The position numbers were made by a program, and so were the translations under genes. Below are positions 7,327 through 14,948 of a DNA stretch of 19,252 nt, piece by piece. Location: positions 1-19,252 of the forward strand of contig JAGAXP010000205.1 in the NCBI GenBank assembly GCA_017940955.1. The letters run 5' to 3'. The DNA comes from Oribacterium sp. (GTDB taxonomy: Bacteria; Bacillota_A; Clostridia; Lachnospirales; Lachnospiraceae). Below the pieces are notes generated by a model. It worked only from the letters and a program-made list of their open reading frames with translations, did no database searches and was not told the DNA's origin. How positions within the stretch are numbered: position 1 is the stretch's first letter; each line of letters begins with the position of its first letter.

Positions 7327-8493
7327 ATGATCACGGTATCCAAAACAGGAAAGTGCGATTACACTTCCATCCAGGAAGCTGTAAACAATGCCAAATCCGG
7401 CGACACTATATTAATAGAAGAAGGAATATATAATGAAAGAGTTGAAATAAAGACTCCGGGACTTACATTGACAGGATGCAATACAGATTTCAGAGAATAT
7501 ATAAAGGCAGAAGATTTTGAATACAGCTTCGAGGATACGGATGGCAATTTACACCCAAATCGATATATACCATCCGACAAAACCGTCATCACCTATGGTC
7601 TGTATGGCAATATGCCCGCCGAAGACATTGGCAAACTGGGAACCTTCCGTTCTTATACCATGTTTATAGATGCCGAGAATGTAAGTCTCAAAAACCTTAC
7701 CATTGAAAATTCCGCCGGAGCCGGTCCTGATATCGGTCAGGCAATAGCTCTTTACGCAGAAGGCGAAGGAATCAGCTGCAGCAACATACGACTGCTGGGC
7801 TGGCAGGACACCCTCTTCACAGGACCACTTCCGCCTAAGGAAATAGAAAAAAACGGCTTTATCGGTCCAAAACAGTTTGCCCAAAGAATAAACGGAAGAC
7901 AATATTATACAAGCTCATATATAGAAGGGGATATAGATTTTATTTTCGGTTCTGCCACAGCATATTATGACAACTGCTATATCTTTCAAAAGAACAGGAC
8001 TCCTCTTCTTATATATAAATATCTGTTAAAGAATGATATCAAGATGTCCGGCAGTTTTTCCGAAGTAAAGCTTATGGAGGCAGCCCGAACCGGATTAAGT
8101 AATGAGAAATACGAAGAATTAAAGAAACTTATAGAAAGTGATGAATCCCGGGAGGCCAAAAGCTATGCTACCGCCGCTTCCACTCCTGAAGGTCAGGACT
8201 ACGGATATATCTTCGACAACTGCCGTTTCGAGTCAGATTGCCCTGAGCACAGCTGCTATCTTGGCCGCCCCTGGCGAAACTTTGCAAAAGTCCTGATCCG
8301 AAACTCTTACCTCGGAAACCATATCCACCCCGCCGGCTTCCACAACTGGAACAAAAAAGACGCCGAATCCACCGTAAGCTTCTGCGAATACAAAAACTAC
8401 GGCCCCGGCGCCTCAGATCACCGTGCCCCTTTCGTAAAAGAACTAAACTTCAACGAAATCCAGAAATACCGGAAACAAAAAGTATTTTCCTAA
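7327..8493 (+). CDS. Pectinesterase (pectin methylesterase), CE8, cytosolic
   Basis: A 388-residue CE8 enzyme that removes methyl esters from galacturonate units, releasing methanol. The family motifs are seen in order: QAIALYAEGE, WQDTL with Asp161, DFIFG with Asp204, and LGRPWR with Arg314. These supply the catalytic Asp pair and the Arg. No signal peptide is seen, so it likely acts on imported methylated oligomers. An ATG also occurs at 7312, but it overlaps the GGAGG (7314-7318) that serves the ATG at 7327, which is therefore chosen. Residues about 225-278 form a charged, helix-like insert between the DFIFG strand region and TAASTPEGQ, where family members I recall have a short connection. 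The gene stands alone on the + strand, ends in a bidirectional terminator, and is divergent from the GH28 operon. Confidence 0.92.
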   Translation: MITVSKTGKCDYTSIQEAVNNAKSGDTILIEEGIYNERVEIKTPGLTLTGCNTDFREYIKAEDFEYSFEDTDGNLHPNRYIPSDKTVITYGLYGNMPAEDIGKLGTFRSYTMFIDAENVSLKNLTIENSAGAGPDIGQAIALYAEGEGISCSNIRLLGWQDTLFTGPLPPKEIEKNGFIGPKQFAQRINGRQYYTSSYIEGDIDFIFGSATAYYDNCYIFQKNRTPLLIYKYLLKNDIKMSGSFSEVKLMEAARTGLSNEKYEELKKLIESDESREAKSYATAASTPEGQDYGYIFDNCRFESDCPEHSCYLGRPWRNFAKVLIRNSYLGNHIHPAGFHNWNKKDAESTVSFCEYKNYGPGASDHRAPFVKELNFNEIQKYRKQKVFS

Positions 8494-8497
8494 CGAA

Positions 8498-8528
8498 AAA
8501 TCCCCTGAGATGTAATCTCAGGGGATTT
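8498..8528. terminator. Bidirectional terminator between convergent CE8 and transaldolase genes
   Basis: Perfect 13-bp arms (8498-8510, 8516-8528) with core TCCCCTGAGA enclose a 5-nt loop. The - strand reading has a T5 run, while the + strand reading has ATTTAAT. It should end both convergent transcripts. Confidence 0.88.
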
Positions 8529-8541
8529 AATAACACTTGGA

Positions 8542-9198
8542 TTATTTTCCGAATACAGCCTCGTAGTCCTTTACGAACTTGTCGATACCAATGTCTGTAA
8601 GAGGATGCTGAGTCATCTGCATAAGAACCTTGAAAGGAACTGTAGCAATATCAGCGCCTGTCTTAGCACAATCAATGATATGCATAGGATGACGAACAGA
8701 TGCGCAGATAACCTCTGTCTCGATATCCGGATACATCTGGAAGATATCCTCGATATCCTGGATAAGAGTGATTCCGTCTGTAGAAATATCATCAAGACGT
8801 CCAAGGAAAGGAGAAACATAAGTAGCACCTGCTCTTGCAGCAAGAAGTGCCTGTGTAGCTGTGAAAATAAGAGTCACGTTGGTGTGAATACCTTCACTTG
8901 AAAGAACCTTAACAGCCTTAAGACCTTCCGGAGTCATAGGGATCTTAACAACCATGTTCTTGTGCATCTTGGCAATCTCTCTGCCCTCTGCGATCATCCC
9001 TTCAGCTGTAGTTGTGCTTGCCTTAACCTCGCCTGAAATAGGACCATCAACGATCTCTGTGATTTCCTTCAATGTAGCCATGTAATCACGTCCCTCTTTT
9101 GCGATAAGAGAAGGATTGGTTGTTACTCCGGCGATGATGCCCATGTCGTTAGCCTGACGAATCTCATCTACATTTGCGGTATCAATAAAAAATTTCAT
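8542..9198 (-). CDS. tal: Transaldolase, TalC/MipB (fructose-6-phosphate aldolase-like) family
   Basis: A 218-residue short transaldolase of the pentose phosphate pathway. It moves a dihydroxyacetone unit between sugar phosphates through a Schiff base. It begins [20 protein letters not shown] with the [11 protein letters not shown] motif. The Schiff-base lysine is Lys85 in VVKIPM. Position 131 is Phe (SPFLGRLDD). In E. coli fructose-6-phosphate aldolase this position is Tyr, so transaldolase activity is favoured over aldolase activity. AGGAGG precedes the ATG. It has its own probable promoter (TTGACT at 9307-9312, TAAAAT at 9285-9290, 16-nt spacer) just after the gntR-type gene, and a leader containing an inverted repeat. 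A role in handling sugars from the pectin module is possible but not shown. Confidence 0.93.
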   Translation of the reverse strand: MKFFIDTANVDEIRQANDMGIIAGVTTNPSLIAKEGRDYMATLKEITEIVDGPISGEVKASTTTAEGMIAEGREIAKMHKNMVVKIPMTPEGLKAVKVLSSEGIHTNVTLIFTATQALLAARAGATYVSPFLGRLDDISTDGITLIQDIEDIFQMYPDIETEVICASVRHPMHIIDCAKTGADIATVPFKVLMQMTQHPLTDIGIDKFVKDYEAVFGK

Positions 9199-9223
9199 GT
9201 TTTTCCTCCTGGTATATTAACCC

Positions 9224-9270
9224 AAACCAAGTACCTTCATCGTTTAAACTCTGTTTCGTATACTTGGTTT
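9224..9270. repeat. Spaced inverted repeat in the transaldolase leader
   Basis: AAACCAAGTA (9224-9233) and TACTTGGTTT (9261-9270) are perfect 10-nt complements 27 nt apart. They lie downstream of the predicted transcription start and upstream of the ribosome binding site. They could be paired operator half-sites or a leader hairpin. The T-run follows on the + strand, where no gene needs ending. Confidence 0.5.
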
Positions 9271-9284
9271 TTTCCTACCTAACT

Positions 9285-9312
9285 ATTTTATGACTTAGCC
9301 GCTGAAAGTCAA
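9285..9312 (-). promoter_or_regulatory. Probable sigma-A promoter of transaldolase gene
   Basis: TTGACT (9307-9312) and TAAAAT (9285-9290) are separated by 16 nt and lie about 87 nt before the transaldolase start codon. Both boxes are close to consensus. Confidence 0.62.
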
Positions 9313-9328
9313 TACTAATGGCTCTATG

Positions 9329-10015
9329 TTACATCACAATTATGCGTTCCATATCCTTATCGATAAGTTCGATATGTCGCTTCATATAAACCTCGGCCAC
9401 ATCAGCATCCCTGTCCATCAGAGCTCTCAGGATTTTCTCGTGTGCCTTAATTCCATTCTCAACATTGTGTTTAATTTTAAAGGTTTGGAAACGGAAATTC
9501 ATTATCCTTTTACTTACACTCTGATTGATCAATTCCATGACCTCATTTCCGGTCATCTTCATTATCCTGGTATGGAATTCTTCATCAAGAAGTGCCAGCT
9601 TTTCGTCATCCATCACAGCCGCATATTCGATAAAATCATTATGAATCTTTTCGAGAGCCTTCAGATCCTTGTCAGAAGCTCTTTCTGCCGCCATTCTTGC
9701 CGCCGCCGGTTCAAGGATATTTCTGAACTCCACATAATCCTGTATTTTTCCTCTGTTTTTTGTAAACCAACTGGCAAGAGCATCCTCATCATTTTGAGAT
9801 TTTTTTACTATAAAAGCTCCTTTTCCGGGATTAATTGAAATGTAGCCTTCCGCCTCCAGATTTCTGAAAGCTTCTCTCACTGTACCTCTGCCGACGGATA
9901 ATCTTTCACATACTTCTTTTTCCGTTGCAAGCTTATCTCCTATTTTTGCCTCATCAGACAATAAATACTTCTTTAATTCATTTATCGTTTTTTGTGTTGC
10001 CGATATTTTTTTCAT
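9329..10015 (-). CDS. GntR-family regulator, FadR subfamily (FCD domain)
   Basis: A 228-residue DNA-binding regulator. The winged helix fills residues about 1-70 with the family signature LATEKEVCERLSVGRGTVREAFRNLEAEGY. The C-terminal FCD effector domain follows (RNILEPAAARMAAERA). Its metal/ligand residues are visible as an Asp and His in LLDEEFHTRI, the His in IKAHEKIL and the His in MKRHIELI. FCD members usually sense sugar acids or organic acids. The start was moved from an ATG at 10027 to the ATG at 10015 because GGAG lies 7 nt before the latter. It is followed after 130 nt by the transaldolase gene and is close to the pectin module, so a uronate-derived effector is plausible (inference). 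A TTGTATAACAA site upstream may be its own operator. Confidence 0.9.
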   Translation of the reverse strand: MKKISATQKTINELKKYLLSDEAKIGDKLATEKEVCERLSVGRGTVREAFRNLEAEGYISINPGKGAFIVKKSQNDEDALASWFTKNRGKIQDYVEFRNILEPAAARMAAERASDKDLKALEKIHNDFIEYAAVMDDEKLALLDEEFHTRIMKMTGNEVMELINQSVSKRIMNFRFQTFKIKHNVENGIKAHEKILRALMDRDADVAEVYMKRHIELIDKDMERIIVM

Positions 10016-10117
10016 TATTATCTCCATTCCGCCGCTCTCTCAACGGCACAAATAGCGATGAACAGTATTTTTTACACTACTCTCATTCCATTCTTACGAT
10101 CTCAAACTTTTGTATCT

Positions 10118-10123
10118 ATTGTA
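10118..10123 (-). promoter_or_regulatory. Possible extended -10 of the gntR-type gene
   Basis: The - strand reads TGGTACAAT, an extended -10 form (TGn plus TACAAT). No convincing -35 is seen. It lies about 100 nt before the start codon and downstream of the candidate operator at 10144-10161. Confidence 0.35.
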
Positions 10124-10143
10124 CCACATCATCTTAATGTTAT

Positions 10144-10161
10144 ATTGTTTTGTATAACAAT
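10144..10161. promoter_or_regulatory. Candidate operator upstream of gntR-type gene
   Basis: ATTGTT and AACAAT flank a 6-nt centre. Inside lies TTGTATAACAA, which fits the GT-N3-AC pattern common for FadR-type regulators. It could serve autoregulation. Confidence 0.42.
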
Positions 10162-10182
10162 TTCTTTGTTATTGATCGGGAA

Positions 10183-10234
10183 GAATACCACTGGGGACGG
10201 TTCTCGCCGGTGAGAACCGTCCCCAGTGGTATTC
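10183..10234. repeat. Perfect palindromic repeat, copy 1 (REP-like, GGGGACGGTTCTC core)
   Basis: Two perfect 23-bp arms (10183-10205, 10212-10234) enclose a 6-nt loop containing CCGG. The inner 13 bp of each arm (GGGGACGGTTCTC) are shared with the copy at 14878-14923. The outer 10 bp differ from that copy. It lies 43 bp past the fbp terminator. It resembles short palindromic elements I recall from Clostridia, some of which are linked to IS200/RAYT-type transposases. No such gene is present here. Confidence 0.85.
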
Positions 10235-10277
10235 CGAAATACCTAAGTCACTTCATGTGGGCTGCCTCTCCTTACAA

Positions 10278-10321
10278 AAAAGATCCAACCCAGACGCGTA
10301 ATTGTCGGGGTTGAACCTTTT
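10278..10321 (-). terminator. Intrinsic terminator of fbp
   Basis: Arms 10278-10291 and 10308-10321 pair over 14 bp as RNA (two G-U pairs), with core CAACCC/GGGTTG. They are followed on the - strand by a T6 run and lie 22 nt after the fbp stop codon. Confidence 0.8.
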
Positions 10322-10343
10322 CAAATTCCACTATTAATTTATA

Positions 10344-12305
10344 TCAGTGTCTCCTGGGAATGACCTCTCCCTGCTCGAGGATGTCACCGTTTCTGTATGC
10401 TGCCAGAAGCTCTTCGAGATCAGCTATCTGACTCTTAAGATTCTTTCCGTTGTCGGTAGCGCCTACTCTTACTCTTGTTTTCATCTGTTCCACGATCTGG
10501 ATTTCAGGAGTATTCTCGGCGCCCTTCTGGAAGCCCTTATGCTTAGCCAGAGCCAGATGACGGGAATTAAAGATAAGTGTGTAGCCGGCTATACCTGTTC
10601 TCGAGTGATAAGCCTTTGAGATACCACCATCAATGATAAACAGCTTACCGTTTGCCTTGATAGGTGACTCACCAAGCTTTGTCTTGACAGGAACATGTCC
10701 GTTTACGATATGTCCGACGGAGGCATCCACACCAAATTCCTCGAAGATCTTGTCTACGTACTTCTCTTCCTTTGCAAAGTCATAGTATATATTGAATTTT
10801 TCCTTGTGAGTCACAGGGTCTTCTATAAAACAGTGCTCAAAGGTTGTTATCTTGTCCTTTCCGAAAAGAGGTGAATTGGGGCCGCACCACATATACCAGA
10901 AAAAATCTGTGGCGTAAAGCTTACCCTGAGGATCATTTTCTCCGTTAAGGAAATAAGCATCGATGGCCTTGTCGTTAAAGTAATCCAAAAGTGCCTTTCC
11001 GGAGAAGGTTCCGTCAGGTGTCTTTATCTTTGTGAAGCTGCCGTCCTTTTCCATAGGTATGCATCCATGGTAAAGGATGTTGTTATTTACAACCTTATAC
11101 ATTGATCCGTTTGTAAAGAAGAAACGGATGTGTTTCTGAAGAAGCTGGGAATGAGTAAAGCTGTAGATAAGAGTCTTCATCAAAGTCTCTTCTCTCTCTG
11201 TAAGCTTATATGGATTCTTGGGATCAATGGTCGGGAAATTCTTGTCCTTCAGCGGATAAACCTTTCCGTCGATGTTTACGGTTCCCTTCGCATAGTCCAC
11301 CTTCTCAAGTAAGAGTCTGTGCTCCAGATGATACTCCGGATGTCTCTTGATGAGAAGACCTTCCTCCTTAAGCATGATAATGGATATGGCTTTACACATC
11401 TTTGCAGCGAGAGCCGGTGAAACCGAGTCGGAAACATTGGAATCCAGAAGATGTGGCTGGAAGCATTCACATGGATCATCCCCGTAAACCTCCTCTGCAT
11501 ACATGGAAAGCGGTCTCAGGTTTATACCGTAACCGTCCTCAAGTACATCAAAGGAATTGTAGGAGGTGGCGATACGGAGAACGTTGGCAATACATGCAGG
11601 GTTTCCGCAGACAGCTCCCATCCAGTCAGCATCATGATTTCCCCACTGGATATCCACATCGTGGAAGCTCATCAGCTCCTCCATGATACGGTCAGCGTGA
11701 GGGCCTCTGTCGAAAACATCACCGATTATATGAAGGTTATCGATAACGAGATTCTGTATAAGCTCGCAAAGGGCGATAATGAAATCGTCCCCCATGCCGG
11801 TGTCAATGATGGCATTCATGATCTCACGGAGGTAATCCTTTTTATCCTCATCATGATTGTCGATATGCAAAAGCTCATCGATGGCATAAGCATAGCTCTG
11901 GGGCATCTTCTTACGAACCTTTGAACGGGTGAATTTTGAAGAAACAACGCGGCAAATGTTAATAAGCCTGTTTATGGTTATGCGGTTCCACTCAGGAGTA
12001 TCCTTTTCTTTATGTTTAGGACTTGAAAGAATGTCTCTCGGATAGTAAATAAGATTTGCAAGCTCAAGCTGCTCCTCCTCAGGAAGAAGATTTCCGAAGG
12101 TCTCATCAATCTTATCTCTTACGATACCGGATGCAGATCGCATAAGGTAGATAAATGCCTCGCTCTCCCCGTGAAGGTCAGAGAAGAAATACTCTGTACC
12201 CTTCGGCAATGCACAGATAGCACGCAGGTTGATGATCTCCGCACCTGCTGCAGTAGCAGTGGGAAACTGTTTTGCCAAAAGTTTTAAATAATCAAGATCA
12301 CGCAT
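10344..12305 (-). CDS. fbp: Fructose-1,6-bisphosphatase, class 3 (Firmicutes type)
   Basis: A 653-residue gluconeogenic enzyme that converts fructose-1,6-bisphosphate to fructose-6-phosphate. It belongs to the metallophosphatase-fold class 3 family, unrelated to the E. coli enzyme. Metal-binding motifs are in order: SDLHGE near residue 42, GDVFDRGP near residue 196 and GNHDADW near residue 222. A later GHVPVKTKLGESP segment supplies further family residues. The length is normal for the family. The ATG at 12305 has AGGGAG upstream. An 11-codon ORF with its own ribosome binding site ends 2 nt before this ATG, so translation may be coupled to a leader peptide. A terminator follows. This enzyme would allow growth on pectin-derived C3 units that must flow back to hexose phosphates (inference). 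Confidence 0.95.
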   Translation of the reverse strand: MRDLDYLKLLAKQFPTATAAGAEIINLRAICALPKGTEYFFSDLHGESEAFIYLMRSASGIVRDKIDETFGNLLPEEEQLELANLIYYPRDILSSPKHKEKDTPEWNRITINRLINICRVVSSKFTRSKVRKKMPQSYAYAIDELLHIDNHDEDKKDYLREIMNAIIDTGMGDDFIIALCELIQNLVIDNLHIIGDVFDRGPHADRIMEELMSFHDVDIQWGNHDADWMGAVCGNPACIANVLRIATSYNSFDVLEDGYGINLRPLSMYAEEVYGDDPCECFQPHLLDSNVSDSVSPALAAKMCKAISIIMLKEEGLLIKRHPEYHLEHRLLLEKVDYAKGTVNIDGKVYPLKDKNFPTIDPKNPYKLTEREETLMKTLIYSFTHSQLLQKHIRFFFTNGSMYKVVNNNILYHGCIPMEKDGSFTKIKTPDGTFSGKALLDYFNDKAIDAYFLNGENDPQGKLYATDFFWYMWCGPNSPLFGKDKITTFEHCFIEDPVTHKEKFNIYYDFAKEEKYVDKIFEEFGVDASVGHIVNGHVPVKTKLGESPIKANGKLFIIDGGISKAYHSRTGIAGYTLIFNSRHLALAKHKGFQKGAENTPEIQIVEQMKTRVRVGATDNGKNLKSQIADLEELLAAYRNGDILEQGEVIPRRH

Positions 12306-12307
12306 AA

Positions 12308-12343
12308 TTACTCCCTAAAAACCGGGCATCCGCCCTTTGTCAT
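12308..12343 (-). CDS. Possible 11-codon leader ORF of fbp
   Basis: ATG at 12343, peptide MTKGGCPVFRE, stop TAA at 12308-12310, then 2 nt before the fbp ATG. AGGAAG (12351-12356) lies 7 nt upstream of its start. The fbp ribosome binding site lies within its last codons. A short GGGC/GCCC hairpin followed by GGTTTTT lies inside it, so its translation could change leader folding. Too short to prove by sequence alone. Confidence 0.4.
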   Translation of the reverse strand: MTKGGCPVFRE

Positions 12344-12375
12344 GTAGTTACTTCCTGAAAATTTGAAACGACTGA

Positions 12376-12399
12376 AGGATACCCTTGTCGGGTTATCCT
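12376..12399 (-). promoter_or_regulatory. Hairpin near the 5' end of the fbp leader
   Basis: AGGATA-CCC (12376-12384) pairs with GGG-T-TATCCT (12390-12399), 9 bp with one bulged base. It lies just downstream of the candidate -10 TATAAT at 12416-12421, so it would start about 10 nt into the transcript. No good -35 is seen for that -10. Confidence 0.45.
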
Positions 12400-12512
12400 C
12401 AACAAACATGAAATTATTATATCGGCGAAGTAATATTTTTACTATACAAATTTACCATGTATTTAAAAATAAACGTGATACTTTTGATATATATTTAACA
12501 AAAACGTAGTGA

Positions 12513-12695
12513 AGGCGGAGGGATGCCTTTTGGAACATAAAGCCGGTTTCACTTAATGAAGGAGCTTTTCGGATAGGCAATTTCGAGAACTGTCTGAGCC
12601 GCGTAAGCGGCGAGTTTCGAAGAAATTGTCTTGTATTTACGAAAAGCTCCTGAATTTAGTGAAACCGGGCAGTGACAAAAGGCATCCCTCCGCCT
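12513..12695. repeat. 183-nt nested hairpin element A between fbp and ftsH
   Basis: Four nested stems are seen. Outer 20-bp perfect arms are 12513-12532 and 12676-12695. Then 11 bp (12543-12553, 12658-12668), 12 bp (12560-12571, 12640-12651) and 8 bp with one G-U (12577-12584, 12622-12629). The tip is GCCGC-GTAA-GCGGC (12598-12611). The + strand RNA would have a GNRA tetraloop at the tip. No ORF fits. It could be a structured RNA, a miniature mobile element or a 3' end structure for ftsH. The rest of the 12306-12712 gap is AT-rich leader and promoter DNA of fbp. Confidence 0.82.
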
Positions 12696-12712
12696 GAACG
12701 ACCGGTATTATA

Positions 12713-14752
12713 TTAGTTTGTCGGAGCCACAACAGAAGGATCAACTTCCTTGCGGTTCAAAATCTCCATGAACTCGGCTCCTGTGATAGTCTCCTTCTCA
12801 TAAAGGAACTTTGTGATCTCATGAAGCTTATTGATATTGTCCTTAAGAAGCTGCATAGCCTTGTCGTGCTGAGCCTTTACAAGATCAACAGTCATCTTAT
12901 CAATCCTGGTCTGGGTCTCAGGTGAACAGGTAAGAGACGCATCGCCGCCGAGATACTGGTTCTGAAGCTGCTCCATGGCAACCATGCCGATCTCGTCGGA
13001 CATACCGTAACGGGTGATCATTGCACGGGCATACTTGGTAGCCTGCTCGATATCATTGCTCGCACCTGTGGTGCAGGTATGGAAGATCAGCTCCTCAGCA
13101 CATCTTCCGCCTGTAAGGGTCGCAATCTTGTTCTCAAGCTCTTCCTTTGAATAAAGGTAATGATTACCCTCTTCCTCAACCTGCATGGTATAACCAAGAG
13201 CTCCTGAAGTTCTCGGGATAATGGTTATCTTCTGCACCGGTGCGCTGTTTTTCTGAAGAGCTGCCACAAGAGCATGTCCAACCTCATGATATGAAACGAT
13301 AAGCTTTTCCTTATCCGTCATTACCTTATTTTTCTTCTGGTAACCGGCTATAACGACTTCTATTGACTCTTCGAGGTCAGACTGGATAACTCTTTCGCGT
13401 CCGGCTCTTACAGCTCTTAATGCAGATTCATTTATAATGTTGGCAAGCTCTGCACCGCTGGCACCAGCCGCGGCCTTTGCGATAGCTTCGAGATTGACAT
13501 TTTCTGCCATCTTGATATCCCTTGCATGAACCTTCAGGATATCCACTCTTCCCTGGAAATCAGGAAGCTCAACCGGAACACGTCTGTCAAAGCGGCCCGG
13601 TCTAAGGAGTGCGGGATCCAGGGAATCCGGCTGGTTTGTTGCCGCCAGAATAATGATGGCCTTTGAGGAATCAAAACCATCCATCTCGGTAAGAAGCTGG
13701 TTCAGGGTCTGCTCACGCTCGTCATTACCGCCCAGAGCTCCGCCGCCTCTCTTTTTACCTATGGCATCGATCTCATCGATAAAAATGATACAAGGTGCTT
13801 TTTTCTTTGCCTGGTCAAAAAGGTCTCTTACCTTGGCTGCACCCATACCTACAAACATCTCAACAAATTCGGAACCTGAAATGGAGAAGAAGGGAACATT
13901 TGCTTCTCCGGCTACAGCCTTTGCAAGAAGTGTTTTACCTGTTCCAGGAGGACCCACAAGAAGGGCTCCCTTTGGAATATGGGCACCAATCTCGGTATAC
14001 TTGTCAGGTTCCTTAAGATAGTCCACCATCTCGCTGAGAAGCTCCTTGGCTTCATCCTCACCTGCAACGTCCTTAAAGGTTACCTTATTTTCACCATTGG
14101 CTTCATATTCTCTGGCATTGGACTTTCCGAAGCCTCCGAACATTCCGCCGCCTCCCATGGAACCCATGCTTGAGGCCATTTTTCTGGAAAGCCAGTTTCC
14201 AAGCGCCCAGAAAATAAGGATAGGGAATATCCAGCTTAAAAGAAAGCTGATTATGGGACTTGTCTCAACAGGTATCTCCTCGATGAAATTTACATTCTGG
14301 TTGTAGAGAATGTCCAGTACAGAGGCTTCTGTGTACTCGTTTTTTAATCGTCCCGTGCGGCAGGTAAGTGCCTGGCCGTTAACATTGGCAACATAATAAA
14401 TAGTATCGTCAGTGAATTTAACATCCGTTATTGCGTTATTGTTAACGGCATTTATAAACTCGGTATAGGTCGTGTCCTTCACCGAGCGAGTCATAATGGA
14501 CGGGAATACAAAGGTGTTCAGCAAAAGAATGATCACCAGCGCCACAAAGTAATAGAAAATAAGAGGTTTTCTGTTACGGGGCTTATAGCTGTTGCCTCCA
14601 TTCTGGTTATTTTTATTGAACTGATTGAAGAAATCATTGAAATTGTCAAATCCGTTGTCATTTCTGTTATTGTTCCCGGAATAGTTTTCATTTGCAAGAT
14701 TCAGCTGTGACTGCGGCTTCCTGCCTTTGAAAACATTTAAGATATTTATCAT
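12713..14752 (-). CDS. ftsH: ATP-dependent zinc metalloprotease FtsH
   Basis: A 679-residue membrane AAA+ protease that degrades misfolded membrane and regulatory proteins. Order: Asn-rich cytosolic N-terminus (residues 17-55, 16 Asn), first membrane span about 64-83, FtsH extracellular domain, second span about 163-185, AAA module with Walker A GPPGTGKT (267-274) and Walker B IIFIDEID, the LRPGRFDR segment of the second region of homology, and the zinc site HEVGH (489-493). Most FtsH proteins have HEAGH and begin with the first membrane span almost at once, so both features are variant. AAAGGA precedes the ATG at 9-nt spacing. A TATAAT at 14815-14820 is a possible -10. Hairpin element A follows its stop. 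It may be one of two FtsH paralogues. Confidence 0.96.
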   Translation of the reverse strand: MINILNVFKGRKPQSQLNLANENYSGNNNRNDNGFDNFNDFFNQFNKNNQNGGNSYKPRNRKPLIFYYFVALVIILLLNTFVFPSIMTRSVKDTTYTEFINAVNNNAITDVKFTDDTIYYVANVNGQALTCRTGRLKNEYTEASVLDILYNQNVNFIEEIPVETSPIISFLLSWIFPILIFWALGNWLSRKMASSMGSMGGGGMFGGFGKSNAREYEANGENKVTFKDVAGEDEAKELLSEMVDYLKEPDKYTEIGAHIPKGALLVGPPGTGKTLLAKAVAGEANVPFFSISGSEFVEMFVGMGAAKVRDLFDQAKKKAPCIIFIDEIDAIGKKRGGGALGGNDEREQTLNQLLTEMDGFDSSKAIIILAATNQPDSLDPALLRPGRFDRRVPVELPDFQGRVDILKVHARDIKMAENVNLEAIAKAAAGASGAELANIINESALRAVRAGRERVIQSDLEESIEVVIAGYQKKNKVMTDKEKLIVSYHEVGHALVAALQKNSAPVQKITIIPRTSGALGYTMQVEEEGNHYLYSKEELENKIATLTGGRCAEELIFHTCTTGASNDIEQATKYARAMITRYGMSDEIGMVAMEQLQNQYLGGDASLTCSPETQTRIDKMTVDLVKAQHDKAMQLLKDNINKLHEITKFLYEKETITGAEFMEILNRKEVDPSVVAPTN

Positions 14753-14814
14753 AAAATGTCCTTTCTGCTACTCTGTCTATATATCTGTAAAACTATGGGT
14801 TTTAATGATTGTTG

Positions 14815-14820
14815 ATTATA
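14815..14820 (-). promoter_or_regulatory. Possible -10 box of ftsH
   Basis: TATAAT on the - strand, 62 nt before the ftsH ATG. No matching -35 is present at 16-18 nt, so the call is weak. Confidence 0.35.
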
Positions 14821-14877
14821 TCTGGCAAATGTGTATTCATTGTGAACAATTGAAGAACCAAAAGAATGGATTTAAAT

Positions 14878-14923
14878 AGCCATAGGGGACGGTTCTCACC
14901 GGAGAGAACCGTCCCCTATGGCT
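14878..14923. repeat. Perfect palindromic repeat, copy 2 (REP-like, GGGGACGGTTCTC core)
   Basis: Perfect 20-bp arms (14878-14897, 14904-14923) enclose a 6-nt loop containing CCGG. It shares the 13-bp core with the copy at 10183-10234. The outer 7 bp (AGCCATA) are unlike that copy but still self-complementary. It lies 25 bp past the copA-csoR terminator. Confidence 0.85.
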
Positions 14924-14948
14924 CGTCGAAATCCCGTAAAAAACAAAT

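Noticed and set aside
8542..9198. Fructose-6-phosphate aldolase instead of transaldolase
   Set aside because: Residue 131 is Phe, where E. coli fructose-6-phosphate aldolase has Tyr, and SPFLGRLDD fits transaldolases.
12306..12421. Known riboswitch in the fbp leader
   Set aside because: Only one small hairpin and a short ORF are visible, and no recognised riboswitch core could be found.
10183..14923. CRISPR array or direct-repeat array
   Set aside because: The two palindromes are 4.6 kb apart, with genes between them and no spacers or regular period.
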